Of a stretch of 64,000 nt of DNA, positions 17,789-27,234 are shown in pieces (the stretch's first letter is position 1; the number at the start of each line of letters is the position of its first letter). This DNA comes from Rhodobacteraceae bacterium EhC02 (GTDB taxonomy: Bacteria > Pseudomonadota > Alphaproteobacteria > Rhodobacterales > Rhodobacteraceae). Made by a program: the position numbers and the translations under genes. Location: assembly GCA_001650895.1 (NCBI GenBank), contig LXYH01000005.1, forward strand, positions 186,001 to 250,000, in the 5' to 3' direction. The notes beneath the pieces are model-generated. The model saw nothing but the letters and a program-made list of their open reading frames with translations, was not told the origin of the DNA and made no database searches.

Positions 17789-18622
17789 TCAAAGGCGGAT
17801 CGGATCGGCCTTGGCCAGACGGTCAAAGGCCATCAGGCTGCCGATCAAAGCCTCCATACGGTCAAGCGGAATCATGTTCGGGCCGTCGGACGGGGCATTG
17901 TCCGGATCCTCATGGGTTTCGATGAAAACCGCGGCAATGCCAAGCGATACGGCGGCGCGTGCCATCACCGGGGCAAATTCCCGCTGACCGCCGCTGGATC
18001 CGCCCTTGCCGCCGGGTTGCTGCACCGAATGGGTGGCGTCCATCACCACCGGATAGCCGGTCGCGGCCATCTGGGGCAGGGCGCGCATGTCGGTCACAAG
18101 CGTGTTGTAGCCGAAGGATGTGCCGCGTTCGGTCAAGAGGATGCGGCTATTGCCGGTGCTTTCGATCTTGGCGACCACGTTGGGCATGTCCCAGGGGGCA
18201 AGGAACTGACCCTTCTTGACGTTGATCACCGCGCCGGTCTGGCCCGCCGCCAGCAGAAGATCGGTCTGGCGGCACAGGAACGCCGGGATCTGCAGGACAT
18301 CGCAGACTTCGGCCACGGGGGCGCATTGCGCCTCGGTATGCACATCCGTCAGCACGGGCAGGCCCAAGGTATCCTTGACCTGCTGCAGGACACGCAAGCC
18401 GTCTTCAAGGCCCAGCCCACGCTGTCCCGCGACAGAGGTGCGGTTTGCCTTGTCGAAGCTGGCCTTGAAGATGTATTGCGCGCCCGCCGCAGCGCAGATC
18501 GCCTGCATCCGCGTCGCGATCATCAGCGCGTGATCCGCGCTTTCCAGCTGGCAGGGTCCCGCGATGACAGTCAGGGGCGCGTCATTGCCGACGCTCAGAG
18601 AGCCGATTGAAACTGTCTTCAT
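17789..18622 (-). CDS. kdsA: 3-deoxy-8-phosphooctulonate synthase (Kdo-8-phosphate synthase)
   Basis: Condenses arabinose 5-phosphate with phosphoenolpyruvate to Kdo-8-phosphate for lipid A core and for the Kdo linker of group 2 type capsules. Features: IAGPCQLESADHALM near the N terminus, FKASFDKANRTS, CDVLQIPAFLCRQTDLL and VMDATHSVQQPGG, all KdsA signatures; 277 residues is normal. It begins one nucleotide after the stop of the capsule export gene upstream, and its stop overlaps a possible TTG start of the mutase. Location in a capsule-export block suggests at least part of its output serves capsule synthesis. Confidence 0.97.
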   Translation of the reverse strand: MKTVSIGSLSVGNDAPLTVIAGPCQLESADHALMIATRMQAICAAAGAQYIFKASFDKANRTSVAGQRGLGLEDGLRVLQQVKDTLGLPVLTDVHTEAQCAPVAEVCDVLQIPAFLCRQTDLLLAAGQTGAVINVKKGQFLAPWDMPNVVAKIESTGNSRILLTERGTSFGYNTLVTDMRALPQMAATGYPVVMDATHSVQQPGGKGGSSGGQREFAPVMARAAVSLGIAAVFIETHEDPDNAPSDGPNMIPLDRMEALIGSLMAFDRLAKADPIRL

Positions 18623-18623
18623 G

Positions 18624-20411
18624 TCAGCTGGACACCTGTTCGCGCAGGATCGAGGCGGTAAGTGAGATCATCAGGTAAATTCCCGAGAAGATAAGGAAGG
18701 CAAGGATCGTGTTCTCGAACGCGCGCGGATAGGTCGGCTCGTCCGGGGCCACGGGCCGCACGCTGGTCGTCAGGTATCGTACCTGGCGGTTCGCCTCAAG
18801 CTCGGTCTGCTTTTCGTTTTGCAACGCGGATTGCAGGAACAGGTCTGCCGTTGCCAGATCGGCCTGCGCCATCTGGATCTGCGCAGTCATGGCGGCCAGC
18901 GAGCTTTGACCTTCGGTGGCGTCATTCAGGCGGCGGTTCTGCCTGTCCAGATCGTTGCGCAGCAACTGCACCTCTGACCGCAGGGCATCGACGCGGGCCG
19001 CGTTGGGCCGTGCGTTGGTCAGCTGCGAATTCAGCGCCAGTTCCTTTTCCTGAAGCTGCAGTTCGACCGCGTTGATCAGCGCCCGGATGCTGGCAATCTC
19101 GCCCTGCGGATCCAGGATCGACCCTTCCTGCAGGGCAACCAGCCGTTCCTGCGCCTCGCGTCGGTCAGTCTTGGCGATTTCCAGGCTGGCCCTTGCATCG
19201 CGCATCTGGTCCTCGCGCTTGCGGCGTGACAGCTCGTCCACCCGATCCTCGGCATACTGGATCAGGTGCGACGAGAATTCCGCGCTGATCTGCGGATCCG
19301 CGGCGATCACTTCCATGCGGATCACGCCCTCGGTGGGGTCGTATCCGATCTTCACGTTCTTCTTGTAGACCTTGTAGGCGGCCTCATCCGTGGCATCCGC
19401 CTCGAGGCGCTGTATCGGGTCGATCCACTCCTGCTTGAAATGGGCCTTGAAACCCATGTCCTCGTTCAGGCGCAGCATCGCATCGCGCGACTGCATGTAG
19501 GATTGCACCGCGATACTGTCCTGGTTCGTGGCGAATTGCGTACCGCTGAGCAGTCCGCCCAACCCCGAACCACCCTGCGCATCCGCCTGAAGGATCAGGA
19601 ATTCCGACTTGGTGGCGTACATCGGCGTGGCATGGACGAAATAATACCATCCGGCCAGGAAGGTCGGCAGAAAGACAAAGGCGCTCAGCCGTGTCAGCAG
19701 CAGGACCAGCTTGCGCCGCCGCCGACGGGCGATGTCACGCTGGATGTCCATGATGTCGCGGGCCCGACGCTCGGCCGGGCTGGTCTCGGTCGAGGGCAGA
19801 TAGGGGTTGCCCGAGGGCATCGTCTGCGGCAGCTGGACCCGCCCGATCGGGGTGCCCCCGGCAGGGGCGACCGGCGCGGTGTCGCGCTGATGCGCCGGGG
19901 CCGCTGTGTCATCCTCGTCCTCGTCTTCGCGGGGCATGACCAGGTCAAGCATGGTGCTGCGCTGGAACGGGTCGATCCCTTCGGCACGCAGCAGGCGCAC
20001 CGCGTCGAAATCAGAGGTGGGCGCAAGACCGTGTTTCTGTGCCACCCTGCGCGCCATGCGCAATTGCCGCCCCGTCAGACCCTCGCGGCGAATGGCGTCG
20101 ATCTCGGGACCGGCTTCGGCATGCGGCGAGGTCGTGATCAGTTCAGAGAAATCGGGACCGGAATCATCCGGGATCGGCGCCTGCCCCTGCAATTCGGCGC
20201 GGGCCGCGGCGCGGCGGCGTTCGATATGATCGGCCAGATCCTCGGTCCGGCCGGATGCGTCCGATTGCAAGGCGGACAATCCGGCAGGCTGCGGGATCAG
20301 CGGGCGCGCATTGGCGGCACGGGCCAGCCCCTGGGCCTGGCCGGTGTCGGCCTCGGGCGCGACAAGGCTGCGACGAATGCGGAATTTCCTAGCCTTGGGT
20401 TTCGTAATCAT
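18624..20411 (-). CDS. kpsE: capsule polysaccharide export inner-membrane protein, KpsE/BexC/CtrB family
   Basis: Polysaccharide co-polymerase-type protein that links the inner-membrane ABC exporter to the outer-membrane channel. Two membrane segments are visible, LVLLLTRLSAFVFLPTFLAG at about residue 230 and ILAFLIFSGIYLMISLTASI near the C terminus. Between them lies a large periplasmic domain with coiled-coil stretches. The first 230 residues form an unusual cytosolic extension rich in Ala, Pro, Asp and Glu (KpsE proteins are usually near 380 residues; this one is 595). The ATG at 20411 was chosen for its AAAGAG ribosome binding site; it overlaps the end of the ATPase gene by 23 nt. The partner permease gene kpsM is not in the window. 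Confidence 0.85.
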   Translation of the reverse strand: MITKPKARKFRIRRSLVAPEADTGQAQGLARAANARPLIPQPAGLSALQSDASGRTEDLADHIERRRAAARAELQGQAPIPDDSGPDFSELITTSPHAEAGPEIDAIRREGLTGRQLRMARRVAQKHGLAPTSDFDAVRLLRAEGIDPFQRSTMLDLVMPREDEDEDDTAAPAHQRDTAPVAPAGGTPIGRVQLPQTMPSGNPYLPSTETSPAERRARDIMDIQRDIARRRRRKLVLLLTRLSAFVFLPTFLAGWYYFVHATPMYATKSEFLILQADAQGGSGLGGLLSGTQFATNQDSIAVQSYMQSRDAMLRLNEDMGFKAHFKQEWIDPIQRLEADATDEAAYKVYKKNVKIGYDPTEGVIRMEVIAADPQISAEFSSHLIQYAEDRVDELSRRKREDQMRDARASLEIAKTDRREAQERLVALQEGSILDPQGEIASIRALINAVELQLQEKELALNSQLTNARPNAARVDALRSEVQLLRNDLDRQNRRLNDATEGQSSLAAMTAQIQMAQADLATADLFLQSALQNEKQTELEANRQVRYLTTSVRPVAPDEPTYPRAFENTILAFLIFSGIYLMISLTASILREQVSS

Positions 20412-21048
20412 ACAGCTCTTTCGCTTCTTCCAAGGTGTCAAACATGTGCAGCTTGCCATCCATCAGCACTGCGGCAGATCGGGCAAATTTTTCAAGAACT
20501 TGCGGCTGGTGCGAGACGATGATCACCGTCGTGGTGCGCAGCCTTTCGCGCAGGACATCGCCGGCCTTGCGGTTGAACTCGGCATCGGTCGAGGACGGCA
20601 TCCCCTCGTCGATCAGGTAGATGTCGAAATCCAGCGCCAGCATCAGCGCGAACGAGAAACGCGCCCGCATCCCCGAGGAATAGGTGCCCAGCGGTTGTTC
20701 GAAATATTCGCCCAGATTGCAGAGCCAGCGGCAGAAGGCTTCGACATAATCGGGGTCCAGGCCGTAAAGGCGCGCGATGTAGCGGCTGTTTTCCACAGCC
20801 GACACCCGCGACACCACACCGCCCATGAAGCCCAGCGGAAAACTGATGCGCGCCTCGCGGCGGATCACCCCTTCATCGGGCTTTTCCAGCCCCGCCATCA
20901 TGTTGATCAGAGTGGTCTTGCCGGTGCCGTTGGGTGCCAGAATGCCCAGCGAATTGCCCAGTTCCACGCGGAAACTGACACGATCAAGGATCACCTTGCG
21001 TTGTGTGCCCGTCCAGAAGGACTTGCTGACATTCTCGAATTCGAGCAT
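20389..21048 (-). CDS. kpsT: ABC transporter ATP-binding protein for polysaccharide export (KpsT-like)
   Basis: ATPase subunit of an ABC-2 capsular polysaccharide exporter. Walker A is APNGTGKTTL (about residues 42-51), the signature motif is the KpsT-like YSSGMRARFSFAL, Walker B is IYLIDEGM, and the switch His is in IIVSHQ. The 219-residue length is typical. ATG 21048 follows a GGAGCG ribosome binding site. It is first in a minus-strand operon kpsT-kpsE-kdsA-pgm. O-antigen ATPases (Wzt) are related, but the small size and the KpsE neighbour favour capsule. Confidence 0.9.
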   Translation of the reverse strand: MLEFENVSKSFWTGTQRKVILDRVSFRVELGNSLGILAPNGTGKTTLINMMAGLEKPDEGVIRREARISFPLGFMGGVVSRVSAVENSRYIARLYGLDPDYVEAFCRWLCNLGEYFEQPLGTYSSGMRARFSFALMLALDFDIYLIDEGMPSSTDAEFNRKAGDVLRERLRTTTVIIVSHQPQVLEKFARSAAVLMDGKLHMFDTLEEAKELYDYETQG

Positions 21049-21279
21049 CAAACGCTCCGGTCTGCTCCTGCCCACCCTCTTAACGGGGTTATGTTAACTC
21101 CCACTTATCAACGGCTCCGGGCATCTGTCGAGCCATTGGCTGAAAATCACACACTTTCGAGGCCACATTATGGCTTTCGTGCGCGACTATACCTTAACTC
21201 GTGAAAATTCACCAAGCCGAAGTTGCCTGTCAGGTTTGCCGGTATGGACCTGTCCGAGCCGAATGCTAGACTGCGTCCT

Positions 21280-21894
21280 ATGACCGATCTGCCTTGCGAT
21301 CTTGCCCGCGACATCGCGGCCTGCACCCTGTGCCATGCGCGTTTTACCGCAACGGCGACTGCCCATGCACCGCGTCCGGTCGTGTGGTTTCGTCCGGGCG
21401 CGCGACTGCTGATCGCCGGGCAGGCGCCGGGGATGCGGGTGCATCTGTCGGGGCGGCCCTTCGATGACCCTTCGGGCGACCGTTTGCGCGACTGGTTGGG
21501 ACTGTCGCGGGATGAATTCTACGACAGGGACAGGGTCGCGATCGTGCCGATGGCCTTCTGCTTTCCGGGCTATGACGCCAAGGGGGCGGACCTGCCGCCA
21601 CCGCCCGTCTGCGCGCGGACATGGCACGGGCAGGTCATGGACCGGCTGGGGCGGATCGGGTTGCGCATCCTGGTGGGGGGGCATGCGCATCGCTGGCACC
21701 TGGGCAGCCGCGCGCCGGTGACGCAAACGGTGGCGGATTGGCGCGCCCGTGCCCCCGGGGTTTTCCCCTTGCCTCACCCGTCCTGGCGCAATACCGCTTG
21801 GCTTCGCAAAAATCCGTGGTTCGCGGCCGAGGTTCTGCCCGCGCTGCGCGCCGCTGTCCGGAGAGTGATGGATGACCGACCTGACCCCGCTTGA
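21280..21894 (+). CDS. uracil-DNA glycosylase family protein
   Basis: Small protein of the UDG superfamily (family 4/5-like), which excises uracil or related bases from DNA. Seen are an N-terminal IAACTLCHARF segment, the motif-A-like LIAGQAPGMRVHLSGRPFDDPSG and the motif-B-like LPHPSWRNTAW. Of the Cys set that holds a 4Fe-4S cluster in family 4 UDGs only the CTLC pair is obvious, so the cluster is doubtful and substrate specificity is open. The start is uncertain: ATG 21280 has no clear ribosome binding site, and ATG 21244 in the same frame is possible. The end overlaps sseB by 23 nt. Confidence 0.8.
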   Translation: MTDLPCDLARDIAACTLCHARFTATATAHAPRPVVWFRPGARLLIAGQAPGMRVHLSGRPFDDPSGDRLRDWLGLSRDEFYDRDRVAIVPMAFCFPGYDAKGADLPPPPVCARTWHGQVMDRLGRIGLRILVGGHAHRWHLGSRAPVTQTVADWRARAPGVFPLPHPSWRNTAWLRKNPWFAAEVLPALRAAVRRVMDDRPDPA

Positions 21895-22666
21895 TGCCGC
21901 CCATTCCGCGATGGAGGCCGCGCCCGATGATGATGCCGCGCGCCTGCGTTTTTATGAACGCCTGGCCGATTGCGAGCTGTTTCTGCTGCTGACCGAGGAA
22001 GCACAGGGCGACAACATCACCCCCGAGGTTTTCGATCTGGGGGATGCAAGTTTCGTGCTGGTCTTCGACCGTGATGACCGGCTCGCGCAATTCGTGGGCA
22101 AGCCCGCGCCCTATGCGGCGCTGTCGGGACGTGTCATCGCGGGGCTTCTGGCCGAGCAGGGCATCGGCATGGGTGTGAACCTTGATGTGGCGCCATCCTC
22201 GATCCTGATCCCGCCGCAGGCGGTCACATGGCTGGCGGGCACCCTGGGCAACGCACCCGCCGAGGCCGAGGCGCGGATCGAAGGCTTGGCCCCGCCGCGC
22301 GGCTTGCCCGAACTGCTGCTGACGGCGCTGGATGCCAAGCTGGCCAGCGCCGCCGGCCTGGCCGAGGCGGCCTATCTTTTGGGCGTGACCTATGAGGGGG
22401 GTGGCAAGGGGCACATGCTGGCCTTTGTCGATGCCGCACCCGGTGCGCAAGGAGCCCTGGCCAAAGCCGTGGCCGAGGCGCTGACATTCTCGGGGATCGA
22501 GGCGGGCGCGCTGGATGTGGCGTTCTTCCGCGCGGCCGAACCGATGGCGTCACGTCTGGCCCAGCATGGCCTGCGCTTCGATCTGCCTCAGCCGGTCGAA
22601 GCGGTGCAGGAGGTCCTGCGCATGGCGCCGGGATCGGATCCGGCACGCCCGCCCAAGCTGCGCTGA
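21872..22666 (+). CDS. SseB family protein
   Basis: Cytosolic protein with the SseB N-terminal domain (LADCELFLLLTEEA, then VLVFDRDDRLAQFVG) and an SseB C-terminal-like half (residues about 150-260). The family was named for enhanced serine sensitivity in E. coli and has no settled biochemical role. The 264-residue length is normal. It overlaps the UDG-like gene and converges on a hydroxyacid reductase gene only 13 nt away, with no obvious terminator between them. Confidence 0.85.
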   Translation: MTDLTPLDAAHSAMEAAPDDDAARLRFYERLADCELFLLLTEEAQGDNITPEVFDLGDASFVLVFDRDDRLAQFVGKPAPYAALSGRVIAGLLAEQGIGMGVNLDVAPSSILIPPQAVTWLAGTLGNAPAEAEARIEGLAPPRGLPELLLTALDAKLASAAGLAEAAYLLGVTYEGGGKGHMLAFVDAAPGAQGALAKAVAEALTFSGIEAGALDVAFFRAAEPMASRLAQHGLRFDLPQPVEAVQEVLRMAPGSDPARPPKLR

Positions 22667-22679
22667 GGTCAGGGCCGGA

Positions 22680-23612
22680 TCAATAGCCCAGCTTGCGATC
22701 CACCAGATGTACGAAAGGCTCGCCCGCTTCGCCGCGCCGCACGTTTTCCGCGATCACGCGCGAAGCCGAGGTGGGGCGCGTCTCGGAGGCGAGATGGGGC
22801 GTGACCGTGACAGAGGGATGCGCCCAGAACGGGTGATCGCCGGGCAGGGGTTCCACGCGGAACACGTCCAGCGTGGCATGGCCGATCTGGCCGCTGTCCA
22901 GCGCCGCCAGCAGCGCATCGTCGTCGATCAGCGCGCCGCGTCCGGGGTTCAGGATCACCGCGCCGCGCGGCATCTGCGCCAGACGGTCCGCGTTCAACAG
23001 GTTCTGGGTCGCCGCCGTCAGCGGCAGCAGCAGCACCGCGATTTCGGCGGTGGACAGTGCCTGCGCCAAACCGGCATCGCCATGCAGACAGCGCACGCCT
23101 TCCACGTCATGCGCACTGCGGCTCCAGCCGGTCACGTCAAAGCCCAGACCCGCCAGCGCCCTTGCGCAGGCCGATCCCAGCGCACCCATGCCCAGGATCG
23201 TTACCGGACGATCTTCGGCCAATGGGGGAACATGCTTATCCCAGCGGCCCTGCAGCCCGTGGATATGCGCATCCATCCCCAGATGATGACGCAGCACACG
23301 GCCCGTGACCCATTCCAGCATGCCCTGCGTCAGCCCATGATCGACCATCCGCGCCAGCGGCTGGGTCAATGTGGTGTTGCCGACCACGTTCTCGACCCCG
23401 GCCCAAAGGTTCAGGACGGCCTTGCAGCGGGTATAGGGCGTGAAATCCTGCACCGTGCTGTCGGGCGCATAGACGATGTAATCCACCTCGGCGGGCGCAA
23501 AGTCGCGCCGCAGGTCGGCGGACACACCTGCCTCATGCAGTGCGGTCTTCAGCGGCGTTTCATAGGCGGCCCAGCTGGCAGGCTTGGCGGCGAAAAGGAT
23601 GTTCACGGTCAT
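22680..23612 (-). CDS. glyoxylate/hydroxypyruvate reductase A-like D-2-hydroxyacid dehydrogenase
   Basis: NAD(P)H-dependent reductase of the D-2-hydroxyacid dehydrogenase family, closest in appearance to GhrA. The nucleotide-binding loop is ILGMGALGSACARAL at about residue 139, the catalytic Arg lies in LNPGRGALIDDDALL, Glu in FRVEPLPGDHPFW and His in TVTPHLASE. The 310-residue length is usual. It is 6 nt downstream of rodA, at the tail of the cell-shape operon, although its function looks unrelated to shape. Substrate (glyoxylate or hydroxypyruvate) is inferred from family. Confidence 0.88.
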   Translation of the reverse strand: MTVNILFAAKPASWAAYETPLKTALHEAGVSADLRRDFAPAEVDYIVYAPDSTVQDFTPYTRCKAVLNLWAGVENVVGNTTLTQPLARMVDHGLTQGMLEWVTGRVLRHHLGMDAHIHGLQGRWDKHVPPLAEDRPVTILGMGALGSACARALAGLGFDVTGWSRSAHDVEGVRCLHGDAGLAQALSTAEIAVLLLPLTAATQNLLNADRLAQMPRGAVILNPGRGALIDDDALLAALDSGQIGHATLDVFRVEPLPGDHPFWAHPSVTVTPHLASETRPTSASRVIAENVRRGEAGEPFVHLVDRKLGY

Positions 23613-23618
23613 GCGGTC

Positions 23619-24758
23619 TTACCTTGGTTTGTGGATATGGGCGCTTTGGACCAGCCCGAAGGCGGCCATCAGCACCAGCATCGCCGATCCGCCGTAGCTG
23701 ACCAGCGGCAAGGGCACGCCGACGACGGGCGCAAGGCCCATGACCATCGACATGTTCACGGCGAAATAGAGAAAGAAGGTCAGCGCGACGCCCAATGTCA
23801 GCAACGAGGCGAAACGGTCCTTGTTCGACAGGGCGCTGGCGACGCAGAAAACGATGATCAGCGCATAAAGCCCCAGCAACGAGATCCCGCCGATGAAGCC
23901 GAATTCCTCGGCCAGTGTGGTGAAGATGAAATCGGTGTGTTTCTCGGGCAGGAAGTTCAGACGGCTTTGCGTACCCTGCATGAAGCCGCGGCCCGTCCAG
24001 CCGCCCGAACCCAGCGCGATCTTGGCCTGCGTGATGTGATAGCCCGCGTTCAACGGGTCCTGCGCCGGGTCCAGGAAGGTGTCGATCCGGCGATACTGAT
24101 AATCCTTGAGCAATTGCCAAGATGTGCCGCGTGATTGGAACACCGCCACCACAAGCCCCACACCCGAGGCGATGACAGCCGCAAAATACCCCCAATGCAC
24201 CCCGGCCACGAACATCAGCCCGCCGCCGCCGAACACCAGCAGCAGGGCCGTGCCCAGATCGGGCTGTGTCAGCACCAGAAAGGTCGGCAGCATGATCAGG
24301 AACAGCGGCACCGCAACCCAGAACGGATGCGAGACCTTCTTCATCGGCAACCAGTCGTAATAGGCGGCCAGGAACATCACCAGCGTGACCTTGGCCAGTT
24401 CCGATGGTTGCAGCCGCATGAACCCCAGGTCGATCCAGCGTTGCGCACCCATGCCGGTGACGCCGAAGAATTCGACCATCAGCAAAAGCGCCAGGGACAC
24501 CAGATAGGCAACGGCCGCCATGTTGCGCCAGAACCAGATCGGCACAAGCGCCACGATGAACATGGCCACAAGACCCAGGGCGAAACGCTTCATCTGCGGC
24601 TCGACCCAGGGGCTGAACGATCCGCCCGCCACGGAATAGAGCATCAGGAAACCGACACTGGCCACGGCGATCAGCAGCAGCAGCAACGGCCAGTTGAGAT
24701 AGAGCACCTTGCGGATGCCCGAGGGTACCGTCTTGACGGTATACTCAAGATAACTCAT
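23619..24758 (-). CDS. rodA: rod shape-determining peptidoglycan polymerase RodA
   Basis: SEDS-family glycosyltransferase that polymerises lipid II during cell elongation together with PBP2. About ten hydrophobic segments are visible, with SEDS landmarks MGAQRWIDLGFMRLQPSEL, QPDLGTALLL and the C-terminal GVPLPLVSYGGSAML. The 379-residue length is normal. The start overlaps the mrdA stop (ATGA), so it is coupled to its PBP2 partner in a minus-strand operon mreB-mreC-mreD-mrdA-rodA. Confidence 0.97.
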   Translation of the reverse strand: MSYLEYTVKTVPSGIRKVLYLNWPLLLLLIAVASVGFLMLYSVAGGSFSPWVEPQMKRFALGLVAMFIVALVPIWFWRNMAAVAYLVSLALLLMVEFFGVTGMGAQRWIDLGFMRLQPSELAKVTLVMFLAAYYDWLPMKKVSHPFWVAVPLFLIMLPTFLVLTQPDLGTALLLVFGGGGLMFVAGVHWGYFAAVIASGVGLVVAVFQSRGTSWQLLKDYQYRRIDTFLDPAQDPLNAGYHITQAKIALGSGGWTGRGFMQGTQSRLNFLPEKHTDFIFTTLAEEFGFIGGISLLGLYALIIVFCVASALSNKDRFASLLTLGVALTFFLYFAVNMSMVMGLAPVVGVPLPLVSYGGSAMLVLMAAFGLVQSAHIHKPR

Positions 24759-26698
24759 GCGCGATCCTGTCCGGGCCGTGTGGCCGGCGCGCGCTCGCGG
24801 CGCAGCCTTTCCTGCAAGGCCTGGATGCGGGAACGGTCCCCCTCGGGATAGGCGTCAAGCGGCGGGTCGCCCCTGTAGAGCGCCTGCAGCGTGATGTCGC
24901 GCGCCACGGGCGCCGCAACCGCCGAGCCGCCGCCGCCATGTTCCACGACCACCGCCACGGCGATGCGCGGATCATCGTAGGGCGCATAGTTCACGAACAG
25001 CGCGTGATCGCGCCGTTCCCAGGGCAGGTCCTCGTTGCGGATCACGCCCCGCGCCCGTTCGGCGGCGGTGATGTTACGGACCTGGCTGGTGCCGGTCTTG
25101 CCCGCCATGCGATAGCCGTCCGTGATGATCCGGCTGCCATAGGCCGTGCCGCGTCGGTTGTTCGTGGCCTCGAACATCGCGCGACGGATCGCGCGCATGT
25201 GGTTCTCGTTGAAGCCCAGCGGTTCCGCCGGGACGATGGGCTGCTCGATCCCGTCGATGCTGCGGATCAGGCGCGGCTCTACCTTGCGGCCCACGGCCAG
25301 CCGCGCCGTCATCACCGCCAGGTGCAGCGGCGAGGTCAGCACGAAGCCCTGTCCGATCGAGGCGTTGACCGTATCGCCCACCACCCAGTCCTGGCCCACG
25401 TTCTCGCGTTTCCAGTCGCGGGTCGGGGCGCGGCCCCGCGCCACCGCCGACATCGGCAGATCGAAGCGCACGCCGATGCCCAGCTTTTCGGCCATGGCCG
25501 ACATTGCGTCGATACCCACTTTCAGCGCCAGATCGTAGTAATAGACGTCGCAGCTTTCGCGCAGCGCGGTTTCAAGGTTCATGTGGCCGTGACCTGCGCG
25601 TTTCCAGCAGTGAAAGCGCCGCCCGGATACTTCCATGTGACCCGGACACCACACGGTTTCCTCGGGTGTGACCACGCCGGCATCCAGTGCCGCAAGCACC
25701 GTCACCATCTTGTAGGTGGACCCCGGCGGGTAAAGTCCCTGCACCGTCTTGTTGGCCAGCGGGCGATAGGTGTTCTCGGTCAGGGTCGCGTAATCCGCCA
25801 CCGAAATGCCGCGCACGAAAAGGTTGGGATCGAAACTGGGGGCCGAGGCGATGGACAGAAGGTCGCCCGTCTGGCAATCCATCACGACGGCGGCGGCACT
25901 TTCCCCCGCAAGCCGGGCCTGGACATAGGACTGCAAGGCATTGTCCACGGTCAGCTGGATATTCGCGCCGGCCTTGCCCTCCTGGCGGTCCAGTTCGCGC
26001 ATCACGCGGCCTGCGGCATTCACCTCGACCCGTTTGGTGCCGGCCTTGCCGCGCAGCACGTCTTCCATGCGCGATTCAAGCCCGACCTTGCCGATCTGGA
26101 AGCGCGGGATGCGCAGCAGATGGTCGGGGTTCTCGATCCGCTCCAGGTCGTAATCGCTGATCGGACCGACATAGCCCACCACATGCGCGAAATCCGGCCC
26201 CATCGGATAGGCGCGCGACAACCCGACCTCGGGCGTGACGCCGGGCAGGGCAGGGGCGTTGATCGCGACCTTCGAGATATCTTCCCAGCTGACACGGTCG
26301 GCCACCGTGACCTGCGTGTCCCCGCGGCTGTCGCGCATTTCCTTGAGGGCGCGCGCCTGGTCTTCCTCTGACAGGTCGATCAGCGCCGCCAGACGCCGCA
26401 TGACAAGATCGATGTCGCCGGCATCCTCGCGCACCATGACGATCCGGTAGCTGGGCTGGTTTTCGGCGATCATCGCGCCGTTGCGGTCGAAAATCTGCCC
26501 GCGGGCTGGTGCGATCAGGCGGATGCTGATCCGGTTCTCTTCGGCCAGAACGCGGAACTGATCGGCCTGTTCGACCTGCATGTAACGCATCCTGAGGCCG
26601 AGGATTCCCATGAAGGCCAACTGTGCCCCACCCAGGATCAGGCCGCGCCGGGTGATCCGGCGCGAGGAATCGGCGCTGTCCTTCGGGTTGCGTCTCAT
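24755..26698 (-). CDS. mrdA: penicillin-binding protein 2 (peptidoglycan DD-transpeptidase)
   Basis: Class B PBP that cross-links peptidoglycan in the elongasome. One N-terminal membrane helix (GLILGGAQLAFMGILGL), a dimerisation/pedestal domain, then the transpeptidase with active-site motifs STYK (about residue 335), SCD (about 390) and KTGTSQ (about 545). The ATG at 26698 overlaps the mreD stop and gives the usual MRRNP-type start; the longer frame upstream is an artefact of high GC. The product is 647 residues. The operon position with mreBCD and rodA agrees with the function. Confidence 0.97.
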   Translation of the reverse strand: MRRNPKDSADSSRRITRRGLILGGAQLAFMGILGLRMRYMQVEQADQFRVLAEENRISIRLIAPARGQIFDRNGAMIAENQPSYRIVMVREDAGDIDLVMRRLAALIDLSEEDQARALKEMRDSRGDTQVTVADRVSWEDISKVAINAPALPGVTPEVGLSRAYPMGPDFAHVVGYVGPISDYDLERIENPDHLLRIPRFQIGKVGLESRMEDVLRGKAGTKRVEVNAAGRVMRELDRQEGKAGANIQLTVDNALQSYVQARLAGESAAAVVMDCQTGDLLSIASAPSFDPNLFVRGISVADYATLTENTYRPLANKTVQGLYPPGSTYKMVTVLAALDAGVVTPEETVWCPGHMEVSGRRFHCWKRAGHGHMNLETALRESCDVYYYDLALKVGIDAMSAMAEKLGIGVRFDLPMSAVARGRAPTRDWKRENVGQDWVVGDTVNASIGQGFVLTSPLHLAVMTARLAVGRKVEPRLIRSIDGIEQPIVPAEPLGFNENHMRAIRRAMFEATNNRRGTAYGSRIITDGYRMAGKTGTSQVRNITAAERARGVIRNEDLPWERRDHALFVNYAPYDDPRIAVAVVVEHGGGGSAVAAPVARDITLQALYRGDPPLDAYPEGDRSRIQALQERLRRERAPATRPGQDRA

Positions 26699-27234
26699 AT
26701 CCGTTGCCCCAGCCTGTCCAGGTCCCCTGGTGCCGCCTTGCGCACCCCGAAGACCCATTGTGACAGCATGACCACGACCGGATAGCAGATCAAGGTCATC
26801 AGCACATGGATGATCGTCAGCCCCAAAGGCGCTTGCGGCACCATCAGGATGGCCAGAACCAGCCGGTTTGCCACGGATATCGCAAGAAACACGCCCGCTA
26901 CGGCCAGCCATTCCATCACGAAGGGTTGATCGCGCAGATTGCGCGCCCGGTTCCGCAGGGCCTGGGTGCCAAGCACCATCAGGGCTGCCCACAATCCCGG
27001 CGGGCGCAGGAACAGAAGATCGGCCAGAAGCACCACAAGGCCGATCGACAGGGCCGGGACGAACTCGGGGCGGCGCAGCGCCCAGGCAAAGGTGAAGGCC
27101 ACCAGAAGATCGGGACCCGCCCAGGCCTGTGGGCTGAAATCCAGCGGCATGAGCTGCGCGAAGATCAGCACCAGCGCAAGAGCAAGGTACATCATGCGCA
27201 TGCCCCAGACGCGGGTCGTGCTGCCCTCAGCCAT
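26695..27234 (-). CDS. mreD: rod shape-determining protein MreD
   Basis: Small integral membrane protein of the elongasome. Five or so hydrophobic segments are visible (MMYLALALVLIFAQLMPL, ALSIGLVVLLADLLFL, WLAVAGVFLAISVANRLVLA, IIHVLMTLICYPVVVML). ATG 27234 overlaps the mreC stop by 8 nt and gives 179 residues, the usual size. A second in-frame ATG 36 nt downstream is possible. Sequence conservation in MreD is low; the identity rests on topology plus its place between mreC and mrdA. Confidence 0.93.
   Translation of the reverse strand: MAEGSTTRVWGMRMMYLALALVLIFAQLMPLDFSPQAWAGPDLLVAFTFAWALRRPEFVPALSIGLVVLLADLLFLRPPGLWAALMVLGTQALRNRARNLRDQPFVMEWLAVAGVFLAISVANRLVLAILMVPQAPLGLTIIHVLMTLICYPVVVMLSQWVFGVRKAAPGDLDRLGQRI

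Noticed and set aside
21080-21098. TTAAC direct repeats upstream of kpsT as a CtrA site
   Set aside because: The spacing (TTAAC-N9-TTAAC) does not fit the TTAA-N7-TTAA CtrA consensus.
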